DNA of 64,000 bases from Adiantum capillus-veneris (GCA_014529385.2 CM043955.1:146018140-146082139); one strand, 5' to 3'; counted from the first letter of the stretch, positions 30,494 to 42,305 are shown. Notes: generated by a model from the letters alone, not told the origin. Made by a program: numbers and translations.

Positions 30494-31050
30494 GTGACGA
30501 TGCAATCATTGATGGCCAAGGGGTAGTGTGGTGGGAGTTGTATTGCAATAAGAGCTTAGATTAGACGCATGGTCCAGTGCTGGAGCTCGTCGATTGGGAG
30601 GACATTATCATCTCCACCTTGACATTCAGAATCACCATTTTGGAACATTAATCGAGTATATTGCAAGTTAGTCTTATACCTGTCTGCTTTAATTCATCGT
30701 ATCGATCAACTTTAAGATGCCAGGGTACTTACAACAAGGTCCTGATAATTTTTGTGCAGGATTTTTTTGATTCAGAATGTTACGATTTTAGCGCCCCGTG
30801 ACTCACCCAACACAGACGGAATTAACCCAGATATGTTTTGCACTTCCTTCAAAACAACCCTTTTTTGTTGTAGCATGCTATGCATACCAATATGAGTGTT
30901 CTGTCTTGTGAAAAACTGCATTTTCAAGGTCCCTTGGCTGTGGATGACCTCGTAGGTACGCATGGATTCGTGTGAAGACTGCTAGAGGGAGGGGTGGTTA
31001 TGTGAAGGACATCTACATCTCTAATGCCAAGTTTGCTATTGGATTCACAA
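30494..31050 (+). pseudogene. GH28 polygalacturonase-like gene remnant
   Basis: Three exon-like pieces match plant glycoside hydrolase family 28, the pectin-cleaving polygalacturonase fold. Piece 1 (30494-30666) reads IDGQGVVWWELY, a stop, HGPVLELVD, DIIISTLTF and, after a 2-bp loss, SPFWNINRVYC. It is bounded by AG and GTTAGT. Piece 2 (30776-30830) reads NVTILAPRDSPNTDGINP after an acceptor; the expected GT donor is AT. Piece 3 (from about 30956) reads IRVKTARGRGGYVKDIYISN and is cut by the LTR at 31051. The exon that normally holds the catalytic GDD segment is not between pieces 2 and 3. A stop, a frameshift, a lost donor and a missing exon make it a pseudogene. No continuation was found to the right. 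Confidence 0.85.
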
Positions 31051-31608
31051 TGTAACAAACTTGGACACTCCAAGTCAAGATTCTACCGCGACACAGCAAA
31101 GATTCGACACGGCCCGGCGGAGTTCCGTGCCTAGAGATATTGGCCCCAAAGACTGGCCCCTTTCGGTATTTTTTTTTGTTTTAATCTGTGTTCAAAGTAC
31201 AAGAGAGTGGGAGGGTTCTCACTCTCAGACTCTGCGTCTAGAGCAAATGCTCTGAGTTGTGAGGCCCTGCTCACCAATTTAAAGGTTACAAGGGATGCCC
31301 AAAAGCAAAGCCCCAAAAGCTGTTCTTTTAAAAGCTTTGTAAAAATAAAGCATCTATTCCCAAAAGCTTTCCAATTAGCTTGCGTAGATTTTCAGCAGCG
31401 CAAAAAGCTAATTTCCGTACACTGTCAGCGTGCAAAGCGGGGATCCGTATGGCCAGCCATGTCAGCACTGTCAGCGGGATTTACTGCGTGAAATCCAAAA
31501 ATCTGCCACGTCAGCATGTCAGCGCTTTTTCCGAGTTTGTCTGCCAGTCGTGTCTGGTCTGCTGTCCCACTTGATGCTAGGGCCATGCCACGTCACTGGT
31601 TTGTGACA
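31051..31608 (-). repeat. 3' LTR of element F
   Basis: 558 bp, TGTAACAAACTTGG...GTTTGTGACA on the plus strand. The U5-side 250 bp closely match the element C LTR. The U3 side is diverged and rich in CTGAC and ACGTGGCA-like motifs on the minus strand. Confidence 0.88.
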
Positions 31609-31646
31609 TACCCCCCTCTTGAAAGCATTGTAATTGCCCTTAATTA

Positions 31647-32109
31647 TGTCATGATTGTGACTATGTTAACAGCAATACATCTACTCCTAATTGCAGATAC
31701 ACGAAGTGCCATGCCAAGGAGAACCCCTGCGCTTGGATGGTCACGACCCTTCGCTCAAGAGACATGCCTCTTCGCCAAAAGCCACACTCCAACGACTGGT
31801 CACACCCCTTCGCTCTACGGGTGCGACTCTTCGCCCAATGGTTGCAGCTCTTCGCTGAAAGGATGCGTCTTTACGTCTAAAGTCATGTCTCTTCACCAAG
31901 AGACATGTCTTTTCATTTGTGTCTCTTCGTCTCCTAAATAAGGAGCCTATTTTACTCAGTTTCAGGCAGTCAATCATTCAATCAATCAAACACAGAGTCT
32001 TTTGAATCTTGTTTTTGAGTACGGTTCAAGTTTCTTAAGTCTTAATCATGAGTTTAAGTACTTAAGAGTATAAGTACTTAATAAAGGATTAGTACCTAGA
32101 ATCCTTACA
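31647..32109 (+). repeat. 5' LTR of element E
   Basis: 463 bp, TGTCATGATTGTGAC...GAATCCTTACA. From about 31745 to 31930 it is built from a degenerate 21-bp unit starting CTCTTCGCC. The presumptive TATA box reads TAAATAAGG, while the 3' LTR has TATATAAGG. Confidence 0.93.
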
Positions 32110-32110
32110 G

Positions 32111-32122
32111 TGGTACCAGAGC
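32111..32122 (+). other. Primer-binding site, element E
   Basis: TGGTACCAGAGC, one base after the LTR; a single-base variant of the TGGTATCAGAGC used by the other families here. Confidence 0.85.
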
Positions 32123-32879
32123 AAATTTTTCCCTGGGACTTAGGGGTTTTGAGCCTTTTACCTTCGCCGCTACCCTCTTCACCCTCTCCCCTTCTTGGAG
32201 TTTAATGGAGGAAGAAGAAAGGCGTCTTAGGACAATATCTAACAGGTGCATGTAAACCTCACCCGCTCCCGAAACAGAAACTCACACACAGAGATGGTGC
32301 GCACCTCTTACTGGGGAATCGCATAGGCATGGCTGCTGGAGGTTTTACGCAGGTGTGGACAGGCACTCCAAGTTGCTTCCTCACGCTCTGCCTCCTTTTC
32401 TGCATCTCTATTGGCACCCCTTGGTGAAGGGGCGCACCCCCCTTCAAGCTTCGCACCTCTCCATGTGTCCGTTTGCACCCCTCTGGAATTCGTACGCTGG
32501 TTTGATTAATTTCCTTGGGCCTTTTCGCTAATGACATTCTTTCGCATGTGCCTATTGCACACTTCACATTGGTGGCCGGCCTTTTTCCCCACTTGGGCCA
32601 CTTGATGACATGGCGATTTTTTAAATCAAGCAAAGTGCCCAGCGCATAAACAGCCAGCGAACACAAAGTTTGGGGCCTCCAACGTATTTACCAACACAGT
32701 TAAAAAAAAATGGAAATCGTGGGTAGCCAAAATCGTGGGCAGTGTGGGATTCCAGCGTCGAACCCCCATCATACCCCTGATTTGGGCGATTACCACCCTT
32801 AGCCCACAACATGGTTTTGCTACCCCCTTGGTGCCTGGTTTGCAGACAAGCAGAGCCCAACAATGGTTCAACACTTCTC

Positions 32880-34284
32880 TTCTCCCAGTAGCTATTGCTA
32901 CATAATCGGCTATGGATACAAGATGGCAACGACAATATATTACCGAAGATCCGATAGCAGTTTTCAAAAAGGAGATGACAGCAATTTCATCAAGCCTCGC
33001 ATCGATTCACATTCGCTTGGATCAGATGCAAATGCAAACCCCTTCTCGGAGTTAACCAACAACTTCTTGGACAATACATGTATCTTCTTCTGACGCTTCA
33101 ATGGTTGACCAGGAAGAACCACTCAAACAAAAGCCTTCGGAACTCAAAGTTTCTCACCCAAAGCATGGTTTCTCAGAGACAACTAGACACAAAGTACCTT
33201 CATGCGAGCAACAAAAGTCTCAGCATGAATATTCTTGGAAATGTTATAGTTCTCAACAACCAACTTATTTGAATCATCAGCAACAGAAGCAGCAATATGA
33301 AGCTTCCAACAAATCATCAACAATATCAAGATGGGCTTACTTAGTGGCACATATATCCGACCCTAGTCGAGTACTCGGTCGTGAATGCTACGACGCTGGA
33401 CAAGTTCCCCCTCGCGAGCCATGCCCTACATTTAAGTCTTTCTTGTCTGATGGTGGTACAGTTACAGATTTATTGATCCTTTCCTTGTGCAAGAGAATCC
33501 TTCAGAGGTCTAAGAGGCAACAACTCCCTCGACCTCCCCCTTATCAGATCTCCCCCTTATCAATTGGAAGCCTTAATACCCGCTAAAACAGCTGAAGATT
33601 CAAAAGATTCCGGTTCTTGTGTGACAACAGACAAGCACATAACCCCTTCTTTAGCCGTGATCCAGGCAGGAAAATTCGCCTCGTCACTGTCCTTGCAGAA
33701 TACAGTCTTTGTCTCTAAACAGATACCAGATGCTATGGTGAATGATAATTCTTCAAACTTGAAGACTGCAGTCCTTACCTTCAGCAGTGCAAAGGATAAA
33801 GCAGATACAGATCTTGCAACACGACTTTAGTCGCTGCAAATGAATCGTTGGACACAACTTGTTCTATTGATAAAACTTTACAAATGGATATACCTCCAAA
33901 CACTACTTTGTCTCAGTCTACAATATCCCTTCAGGAGGTTCTTACTGTTCCAGACAAACCAATGGAATACCTTACAGATTTCCAACCAGTGGTCATCACT
34001 CAACAGAAAACTCAAGTCAATCTACCAATAGTTTCAATTAAAGCAGATAAAAGATTCGATCTTTTATTAGGCAAAGCTCGAAGTTACAAAAGACTTTGAC
34101 AAAGATACTTATCAAGTTGCAGAAATGATCAGTTTTCAGTTTGGCAAAATAGTCATGGTCAATAACAGTGCCATGACATGGGACTTAACAGAAAGAGCTT
34201 TGGATGCAGAAGCACTACAAAAAAATATTTCCTTCTCCCAGAGTTTCTTCAATTACCCTGTGTTTTATTTAAAGAGGGAGGGAA
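32880..34284 (+). pseudogene. Element E interior: unrecognised ORF remnants
   Basis: Several adjoining open stretches are probably one decayed reading frame. About 32920-33060 reads FKKEMTAISSSLASIHIRLD, a Gag-like helical segment. 33101-33586 is Gln/Ser/Lys-rich with no named domain. 33564-33830 (SKQIPDAMVNDN) and 33848-34099 (NLPIVSIKADKRFDLLLG) follow in shifted frames. None matches a family I recognise. The interior ends at the polypurine tract AAAGAGGGAGGGAA (34271-34284). It may derive from Gag plus foreign sequence. Confidence 0.45.
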
Positions 34285-34750
34285 TGTCACGATTGTGACT
34301 ATGTTAACAGCAATACATCTACTCTTAATTCCAGATACGTGAAGTGCCATGCCAAGGAGAACCCCTGCGCTTGGATGGTCACGGCCCTTCACTCAAGAGA
34401 AGTGCCTCTTCGCCAAAAGCCACACTCCTTCGACGACTGGTCACACCCCTTCGCTCTACGGGTGCGACTCTTTGCCCAATGGTTGCAGCTCTTCGCCGAA
34501 AGGATGTGTCTTTACGTCTAAAGTCATGTCTTTTCACCAGGAGACATGTCTTTTCATTTATGTCTCTTCGTCTCTTATATAAGGAGCCTATTGTACTCAG
34601 TTTCAGGCAATCAATCATTCAATCAATCAAACACAGAGTCTTTTGAGTCTTGTTTCTGAGTACAATTCAAGTTTCTTAAGTCTTAATCATGAGTTTAAGT
34701 ACTTAAGAGTTTAAGTACTTAATTAAGGCTTAGTACTTAGAATCCTTACA
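34285..34750 (+). repeat. 3' LTR of element E
   Basis: 466 bp, closely matching the 5' LTR. It retains the TATATAAGG box near 34576 and the same 21-bp repeat array. Confidence 0.93.
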
Positions 34751-34964
34751 AATTATGCCTGCAAAACAGATAGAGGCAATAAACTGTTTTAGCAGACACT
34801 AACTGTTAGTACCGACGCACTAGGAACAATGCATCTAGCACATGTACCAATCAACAGTCACATCACAGGACATCACATGACAAATCACATTCACCAATCA
34901 TTCCAATCTCAGATGATTAATCGGCAACGTATTTGCAATCGCATCTAGATCCAGTCGGGACCTC

Positions 34965-36083
34965 TGTAAGGTGTAGCGGAAATGAATGTTGAACTCTCCT
35001 CAAGATGAGTGCTCCGAACTGTGCTCAAGGTTCCTTGTTCTTAGGGAAGGGAGAGCCTTCCGTTCTTTAATGAGAGAGTGCAATGGACACAAACAAAGTG
35101 AATGGACACTGTGCGTGAGGGTGAATAAGACTGAGAGATAGAGAGGGAAAAGAATACGACACCAGAGACGTTGTAAAACCCTCCTCCGAAGGCCCCACTC
35201 TCGCCATCGAGAGTGGTCTACTATTGATTGCACAATCTGATACAAGTGTAAGCGGAAGCCGACTGATGCAAATCTAATGGCTATGTCGAGGCCGACGATG
35301 GTGACGACGGGAACGAGATTATGGCTGAAAACTGAATGCTTCGATGCAGACTATGGCTGGATTTTGCTGCTCCAAAAACGCTGTTGTACTGCTGTCCAAA
35401 AATGCTAAGGTTGGCTGATTTCTGTTGCTTTCAAACTCTGTTGTACCGCTGTCCAAAATGCTGAACAACCTGCTGTAAATCGCCCAACAAACCGTGTCTA
35501 TGGTGCAATAAAAACTTTGGATAGCCTGGCTGAAAAACGCTAGACAGCAGTACAAAGAAACGCTGTGTTGTAGGGTCCTTCAAGCGCTGAGTGGGGTGCT
35601 GAAAAACGCCAATGCAGGGGGGCTGAAAACGCTGATGCTGTTGGAGCAAAAACGCCAGCTATGGTGGGGAGGTCTTGCTTGAGAGAGAGAGGGGGAACCT
35701 GCTGCACTTGTGCCTGTGTTCTCCTTGCTCTTCTGCCAAATGATGCTAGTCCTGGCTTCCTTATATATTATCTTACCCATTTTGCCCTACTCAGTTCCCA
35801 ACAAAAGTCACTTAAAATAATAAGTGAAAAATGTCAAAAATAGGAAAAATAGGTTTAATGCATTGGAAAATGCTCTTGATGGATTTTGATGGTAATGCTG
35901 ATGATCATGCTGTGTGCAACCAGAGGATATGCATCTACTCTAAGTGCCTGGGCATGCACGATCTGCGAACAGACTCACAAAAGTGCCTGAACACTTCCTA
36001 TTCTAGGCTTACTTGACTGAACTGAATCCTGGTCATGCTGTAGCTTGTCCATGGACACATAGGGTTGGATGTGTCACGTGACA
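34965..36083 (-). repeat. Array LTR 1
   Basis: 1119 bp, TGTAAGGTGTAGCGG...GTGTCACGTGACA on the plus strand. Contains the hairpin with perfect 9-bp arms (about 35201-35222), the TATA box and about eight AAAACGCT-like motifs. Confidence 0.93.
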
Positions 36084-36094
36084 TCCCCTCCCTT

Positions 36095-37626
36095 TCAAAG
36101 TAAGGTATTGGTACCGAACTGTATGGCGTCGAGGGAGATCGCCAACAACATCCGGAATCCTGGAAAGGACTCTTCGCCTGCCCACTCTGATGTGTGAGTC
36201 GTGCGATACTTGAACTTCATAAAGGTCTGCAATGCCTTCTTCTTTGGGCCGCACCGAAAGCGACACATAGTCTTCTGTGGCTCCTTCAATGCGTCAACTT
36301 TGTCTAGAGTTATGCTTTTTCCTTCTTCCAGAATCTCCATGGCTGAATATTCCTGAAACCCACTTCCAACACAAAAACATGAACATACCTATTCCATGTA
36401 AAGTGACTGGAAAAATTCTTGTCTTCTCTAAAGACTGTGCATGCAATGTAGATGAACATAGAGTCGGAGTGCCAAACCGTTCATCAAACACATGCCAACA
36501 ATGAGATCGAATCTTTTCTTTTTGATCTAAATCAATCAACTGTGGCAAATCACAATGGAAATGCCGATGCTCAATCTTTCTTGTGCTCTTTCTACCACTG
36601 TTTCATGCCAAGGGAGAGACATGGAATGTGACTTCCTTGAATGCAAACATTTCATCTTTCCATGAGTAATCCGCATACATCCGTGCTCTTTTATGAGTGA
36701 AACGTACTCAACGTACAATATGTCATTCCTAGGAAAAGGGATCACATAAAGACGCTGACTAAAACACAAGAAACGATCACGAATGAAACACTCGAACCAT
36801 GCGTGCTGACTAATCACTCGAACACATAATACTTCCTGTGAGGGTTCTGTGGACCTAGGCTCGAGAGCCAAGATCGGTTCTTCCTGAGAGGGTTCTTTCC
36901 GAGGGGGTTCTTTCTGAGGGGGGTCTTTGGACCTCAACTTGAGAGCCAAGATCGGTTCTTTGTGATTGATCGAATCTCCAATGAGGTTAGCTTCACTAGA
37001 ACCAGTATCAACTAACTCATCATTGTTGTGAACAATCACATCGTGGTCATACAAATCATCATGCTTGTGAGAAATCACATCTTGATCATGCAAATCATCA
37101 TGCTCGTGAGAAATACCATCTTGATCTTCATGCAAATCATCATGCTTATCATTCTCATTCAAATCATGTCTGTCGTGCTTTGGAGAAGAAGAGACCGAGA
37201 GAGTCTCCTTTTCCCAAATCTCTTGCATTTGTGCCTGCACTTGAGAAAAGAGTCGCAACATCTCTTTCATGTGTCGGGCGCTCTGTTCGGCCACCAGGTG
37301 CGCTTGCTCACGCTCACGCTCCAAGTCGGCCTTCCGTTCCTCTTCTCTTTCTGCTTTTCTTACTTTGGCTTCCAAGCGGTACTTACGCTCTATGGCTGCC
37401 ACTCTTTCTTCGTAGTCACGATCTATGGCTGCCCTTCTTTCTTCGTGTTCTAACTTCGTGTCCATAAACAATTGTGGCAATGCTTCATAGGAGTTAGTGC
37501 AATCCTTGGCGTAGATGGGGAAGGGGGAGGGTTAGAAAAACCTCCTGGTGGGGAAAATTTTTCTTCGCCTCTCTCATGCTCATCACCTCCAAGCGAAGTA
37601 TCCATTCCGCTTCGAGTGATGACCAT
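36095..37626 (-). pseudogene. Array unit 1 ORF (Gag start, coiled coil, His/Asp repeats, unknown domain, chromodomain-like)
   Basis: Starts at ATG 37626 (MVITRSGMDTS). After a frameshift near 37480 a 314-codon frame (36536-37480) opens. It has a highly charged coiled coil (EERRAAIDRDYEERVAAIERK), then ETLSVSSSPKHD and 13-residue His/Asp repeats (DDLHDQDVISHKH). Pro/Glu repeats follow, and then the unrecognised domain (FECFIRDRFLCFSQRLYVIP). A second frame, 36095-36340 (MEILEEGKSITLD), holds the chromodomain-like LQTFMKFKYRTTHTSEWAGE. Compared with element D, the Gag core, zinc knuckle and protease are deleted between the coiled coil and ETLSV. This is the longest open version of the family in the window. 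Confidence 0.8.
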
Positions 37627-38103
37627 CCACTGAAGTCGTGGGTTCTTGTGGTTTTGGGTTCTTAAGATCACGAGGAACTTGGGTTCTAGGGGGTCTTGGT
37701 TCTTGGGGTTCTTGAGTTCTTGAGGTTCTTGCGGGTCTTGAGGTTCTTGTTTAGCTTGCAATCTGTGCTAGAGAAGGATCTTCTCTTACCCGAGCTATAC
37801 TCTTCCTTGCAGGTGCACCCATTGGCGGCCTTGCGCTCACACCAAAGTTGCTTTTTCCCACCTCACGTCGATTGGCCGGTCGCTAAGTGCACGGTCTGCT
37901 CTCAATGAGTGAAAAGAGGCACAAGGGGAGGTTGGACAAGCCCTTCTTTCTTGGGTTTCCTGTCACTCTTCAAAAACACGATTAGCAATCGACTCGCCCA
38001 AGTGAACTTGGGTTCGTGCGACCGCAACAAGCACAAAAAATTCTGTGGTTCTTGTGGTTCTTTCCGTGAGTTATACAGAACATTGGCAAAGCTCTGATAC
38101 CAA

Positions 38104-39233
38104 TGTAAGGTGCAGCGGAAATGAATGTTGAACTTTGCTCAAGAAGAGTGCTCCGAAGTGTGCTCCGAAGTGTGCTCAAGGTTCCTTGTTCTTAGGGAAG
38201 GGAGAGCCTTCCGTTCTTTAATGAGAGAGTGCAATGGACACAAACAAAGTGAATGGATACTGTGCGTGATGGTGAATGAGACTGAGAGATAGAGAGAGAG
38301 AAGAATACGACACCAGAGACGTTGTAAAACCCTCCTCCGAAGGGCCCACTCTAGATGGCGAGAGTGGTCTATTATTGATTGCACAATCTGTTACAAGTGT
38401 AAGTGGAAGCGGACTGATGCAAGTCGAATGGCTATGTCGAGGCCGACGATGATGACGATGGGAATGAGACTATGGCTGAAAACTCAAGGCTTTGACGTTG
38501 ACTATGGCTGGATTCTGCTGCTCCAAAAATGCTGTTGTACTGCTGTCCAAAAACGCTAAGGTTGGCTGATTTCTGCTGCTTTCAAACTCTGTTGTACTGC
38601 TGTCCAAAAATGCTGAACAACCTGCTATTAATCCCAACAAACGTTGTCTATGGTGCAATAAAAATGCTGGATAGCCCGGCTAAAAAACGCTAGACATCAG
38701 TGCAAAGAAACATTGTGTTGTAGGGTCCTTCAACTGCTGAGTAGGCTGCTGAAAAACGCTGATGCAGAGGGGCTGAAAATGCCGATGCTGTTGGAGCAAA
38801 AACGCAAGCTATGGTGGAGAGGTCTTGCTTGGGAAAGAGAGGGGGAACCTGCTGCACTTGTGCGTGTGTTCTCCTTCCTCTTCTGCCAAATGATGCTAGC
38901 CATGGTTTCCTTATATATTATCTTACCCATTTTGCCATACTTAGTTCCCAACAAAAGTCACTTCAAATAATAAGTGAAAAATGTCAAAAATAGGGAAAAT
39001 AGGTTTAATGCATTGGAGAATGCTCCTGATAGATTCTGATGGTAATGCTGATGATCATGTTGTGTGCAACTAGAGGATATGCAACTACTCTAAGTGCTTG
39101 GGCATCCACGGTCTGTGAACAGACTCACTAAAGTGCCGCAACACTTCCTATTCTAGACCGACTTGACTGAACTGAACCCTGGTCATGCTGTAGTGTATCC
39201 ACGGACACATAGGGTTGGATGTGTCACGTGACA
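38104..39233 (-). repeat. Array LTR 2
   Basis: 1130 bp, preceded on its right-hand neighbour's side by the primer site for unit 1 (38091-38102, minus strand TGGTATCAGAGC). The hairpin loop region is altered (CTCTAGATGGCGAGAG). Confidence 0.92.
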
Positions 39234-39244
39234 TCCCCTCCTTT

Positions 39245-40738
39245 TCAAAGTGAGGTACTGATACCGAACTGTACGTCGTCGAGGGAGATCGCCAACAACA
39301 TCCGGAATCCTGGAAATGACTCTTCGCCGGCCCACTCTGATGTGTGAGTCGTGCGATACTTGAACTTCATAAAGGTCTGCAATGCCTTCTTCTTTGGGCC
39401 GCGCCGAAAGCGATACAAAGTCTTCTGTGGCTCCTTCACTGCGTCAACATTGTCTAGAGTTATGCTTTTTCTTTCTTCCAGAATCGCCATGGTTGAAAAT
39501 GCCTGAAACCACTTCCAACACAAAAACATGAACATACCTATTCCATGTAAAGTGATTGGAAAAATTATTGTCTTCTCTAAAGACAGCGCATGCAATGATG
39601 ATCATAGAGACGGAGTGCCAAACCGTTCATCAAACACATGCCAACAATGAGATCCAATCTTTTCTTTTTGATCTAAATCAATCAACTGTGGCAAATCACA
39701 ATGGAAATGCCGATGCTCAATCTTTCTTGTGCTCTTTCTACCATTGTTTCATGCCAAGGGAGACACATGGAATGTGACTTCCTTGAAAGCAAACATTTCA
39801 TCTTTCCATGAGTAATCCGCATACATTTGTGCTCTTTTATGAGTGAAGCGTGCTCAACGTACAATATGTCATGCCTAGGAAAAGGGATCACATAAAGACA
39901 CTGACTAAAACACAGGAAACGATCACGAATGAAACACTCGAACAATGCGTGCTGACTAATCACTCGAACACATAATACTTCCTGTGAGGGTTCTGTGGAC
40001 CTAGGCTCGAGAGCCAAGATCTGAGGGGTTCTTTCTGAGGGGGGCTTTGGACCTCGACTTGAGAGCCAAGATCGGTCCTTCGTGATTGATCAAATCTACA
40101 ATGAGGTTAGCTTCACTAGAACCAGTATCAACTAACTCATCATTCTTGTAAACAATCACATCGTGGTCATACAAACCATCATGCTTGTGAGAAATCACAT
40201 CTTGATCATGCAAATTATGAGAAATCCCATCTTATCATCATGCAAATCATCATGCTTCATCATTCTCGTTCAAATCATGTGTGTCGTGATTTGAAGAAGA
40301 AGAGACTGAGAGAGTCTTCTTTTCCCGAATCTCTTGCATCTGTGCCTGCACTCGAGAAAAGAGTCGCAAAATCTTTTGCATGTGTCAGGCGCTCTGTTCG
40401 GCCGCCAGGCGCACTTGCTCACGCTCACGCTTTAAGTCGGCCTTCCGTTCTGCTTCTCTTTCTACTTTTCTTACTTTGCCTTCCAAGTGGTACTTACGCT
40501 CTATGGTTGTCACTCTTTCTTGGTAGTCACGATCTATGGCTGCTCTTCTTTCTTCGTATTCTAACTTCCTGTCCATAAACAACTGCGGCAACTCCTTCAT
40601 AGGAGTTAGTGCAATCCTTGGTGTAGATGGGGAAGGGGGAGGGTCAGAAAAACCTCATGGTGGGGAAAATTCTTCTTTGCTTTTCTCATGCTCATCACCT
40701 CCAAGCGAAGTATCCATTCTGCTTTGAGTGATGACCAT
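39245..40738 (-). pseudogene. Array unit 2 ORF remnants
   Basis: The same layout as unit 1, more broken. ATG 40738 opens the conserved TRSGMD start, changed here by mutation. 40385-40600 is the coiled coil (EERRAAIDRDYQERVTTIERK). 40001-40213 has His/Asp repeats (HDQDVISHKHDGLYDHDV). 39682-40017 is the unrecognised domain (FECFIRDRFLCFSQCLYVIP). 39245-39595 is the chromodomain-like tail, here fused in frame with the preceding segment. The shared deletion of Gag core and protease is present. Confidence 0.78.
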
Positions 40739-41197
40739 CCATTGAAGTCGTGGGTTCTTGTGGTCTTGGGTTCTTAAGCTCACGAGGAACTTGGGTTCTA
40801 GGGGGTCTTAGTTCTTGGGGTTCTTGAGTTCTTGAGGTTTTTGCGGTTCTTGTTTAGCTTGCAATTTGTGTTAGAGAAGGATCTTCTCTTACCCGAGCTA
40901 TACTCTTCCCTGCGGGTGCACCCATTGGCGGCCTTGCGCTCACACCAAGGTTGCTTTTTCCCACCTCACGTCGATTGGCCGGCCGCTAAGTGCACGGTCC
41001 GCTCTCAAGGAGTGAAAAGAGGCACAAGGGGAGGCTGGACAAGTCCTTCTTTCTTGGGTTTCCTGTCACTCTTCAAAAACACGATTAGGAATCGACACGC
41101 CCAAGTGAACTTGGGTTCGTGCGACCGCAACAAGCAAAAAAATTTCTGTGGTTCTTTCCTTTAGTGATACAGAACACTGCCAAAGCTCTGATACCAA

Positions 41198-42305
41198 TGT
41201 AAGGTGCAGCGGAAATGAATGTTGAACTTTGCTCAAGATGAGTGCTCCGAAGTATGCTCAAGGTTCCTTGTTCTTAGGGAAGGGAGAGCCTTCCGTTCTT
41301 TAATGAGAGAGTGCAATGGACACAAACAAAGTGAATGGATATTGTGCGTGAGGGTGAATGAGACTGAGAGATAGAGAGAGAAAAGAATACGACACCAGAG
41401 ACGTAAAACCCTCCTCCGAAGGCCCCACTCTGGATGGCGAGAGTGGTCTACTATTGATTGCACAATCTGATACAAGTGTAAGTGGAAGCTGACTGATGCA
41501 AGTCTAATGGCTATGTCGAGGCTGACGATGGTGACGACGGGAACGAGACTATGGCTGAAAACTGAATGCTTTGATGCTGACTATGGCTGGATTCTGCTGC
41601 TCCAAAAACGCTGTTGTACTGCTGTCCAAAAACGCTAAGGTTGACTGATTTCTGCTTCTTTCAAACTCTGTTGTACTGCTGTCCAAAAATGCTGAACAAC
41701 CTGCTGTACAACGCCCGATAAACACCGTCTATGGTGCAGTAAAAACGCCGGATAGCGTGGCTGAAAAATGCTAGACAGCAGTGCAAAGAAACGCTGTGTT
41801 GTAGGGTCCTTCAAGCGCTGAGTGGGCTGCTGAAATACGCCAATGCAGGGGGGCTGAAAACGCTGATGCTGTTGGAGCAAAAACCCAAGCTATGGTGGGG
41901 AGGTCTTGCTTGAGAGAGAGAGGAGTAACCTGCTGCACTTGTGCCTGTGTTCACCTTGCTCTTCTGCCAAATGATGCTAGCCCTGGTTTCCTTATATATT
42001 ATCTTACCCATTTTGCCCTACTCAGTTCCCAACAAAAGTCACTTAAAATAATAAGTGAAAAATGTCAAAAATAGGTTTAATGCATTGGAAAATGCTCTTG
42101 ATGGATTCTGATGGTAATGCTGATAATCATGCTGTGTGCAACCAAACGATATGCATCTACTCTAAGTGCCTTGGCATGCACAGTTTGCGAACAGACTCAC
42201 AAAAGTGCCATAACACTTCCTATTCTATACTGACTTGACTGAAATGAACCCTGGTCATGTTGTAGCTTATCCATGGACACATAGGGTTGGATGTGTCACA
42301 TGACA
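41198..42305 (-). repeat. Array LTR 3
   Basis: 1108 bp. The terminal palindrome is changed to GTGTCACATGACA. The hairpin keeps seven-base arms. Primer site for unit 2 at about 41185-41196. Confidence 0.92.

Larger units (their letters stand above)
31647..34750 (+). mobile_element. Short non-autonomous LTR element E
   Basis: A 3.1-kb element with 463- and 466-bp LTRs, a tRNA-iMet-type primer site, a 2.2-kb interior, a polypurine tract and a perfect 5-bp target duplication AATTA (31642-31646 and 34751-34755). Its insertion splits element F. No reverse transcriptase, RNase H or integrase motif was seen in any frame, so it resembles the large non-autonomous (LARD/TRIM-like) class. Confidence 0.92.
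31051..34964 (-). mobile_element. Family-2-related gypsy element F, partial, split by E
   Basis: Only the 3' end is present: the LTR (31051-31608), the polypurine tract and 38 bp of interior (31609-31646). After element E, a further 209 bp of interior follow (34756-34964). Both interior parts match the reverse complement of element C 3' UTR sequence, which fixes family and orientation. The interior then stops at 34964, where the D-family array begins. The possible left target duplication is CACAA (31046-31050). Confidence 0.85.

Noticed and set aside
36342-36416. 75-bp segment as a spliceosomal intron lost from element D
   Set aside because: The boundary missing in D does not start with GT; the internal GTATGT would leave 29 extra bases. 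A deletion is simpler.
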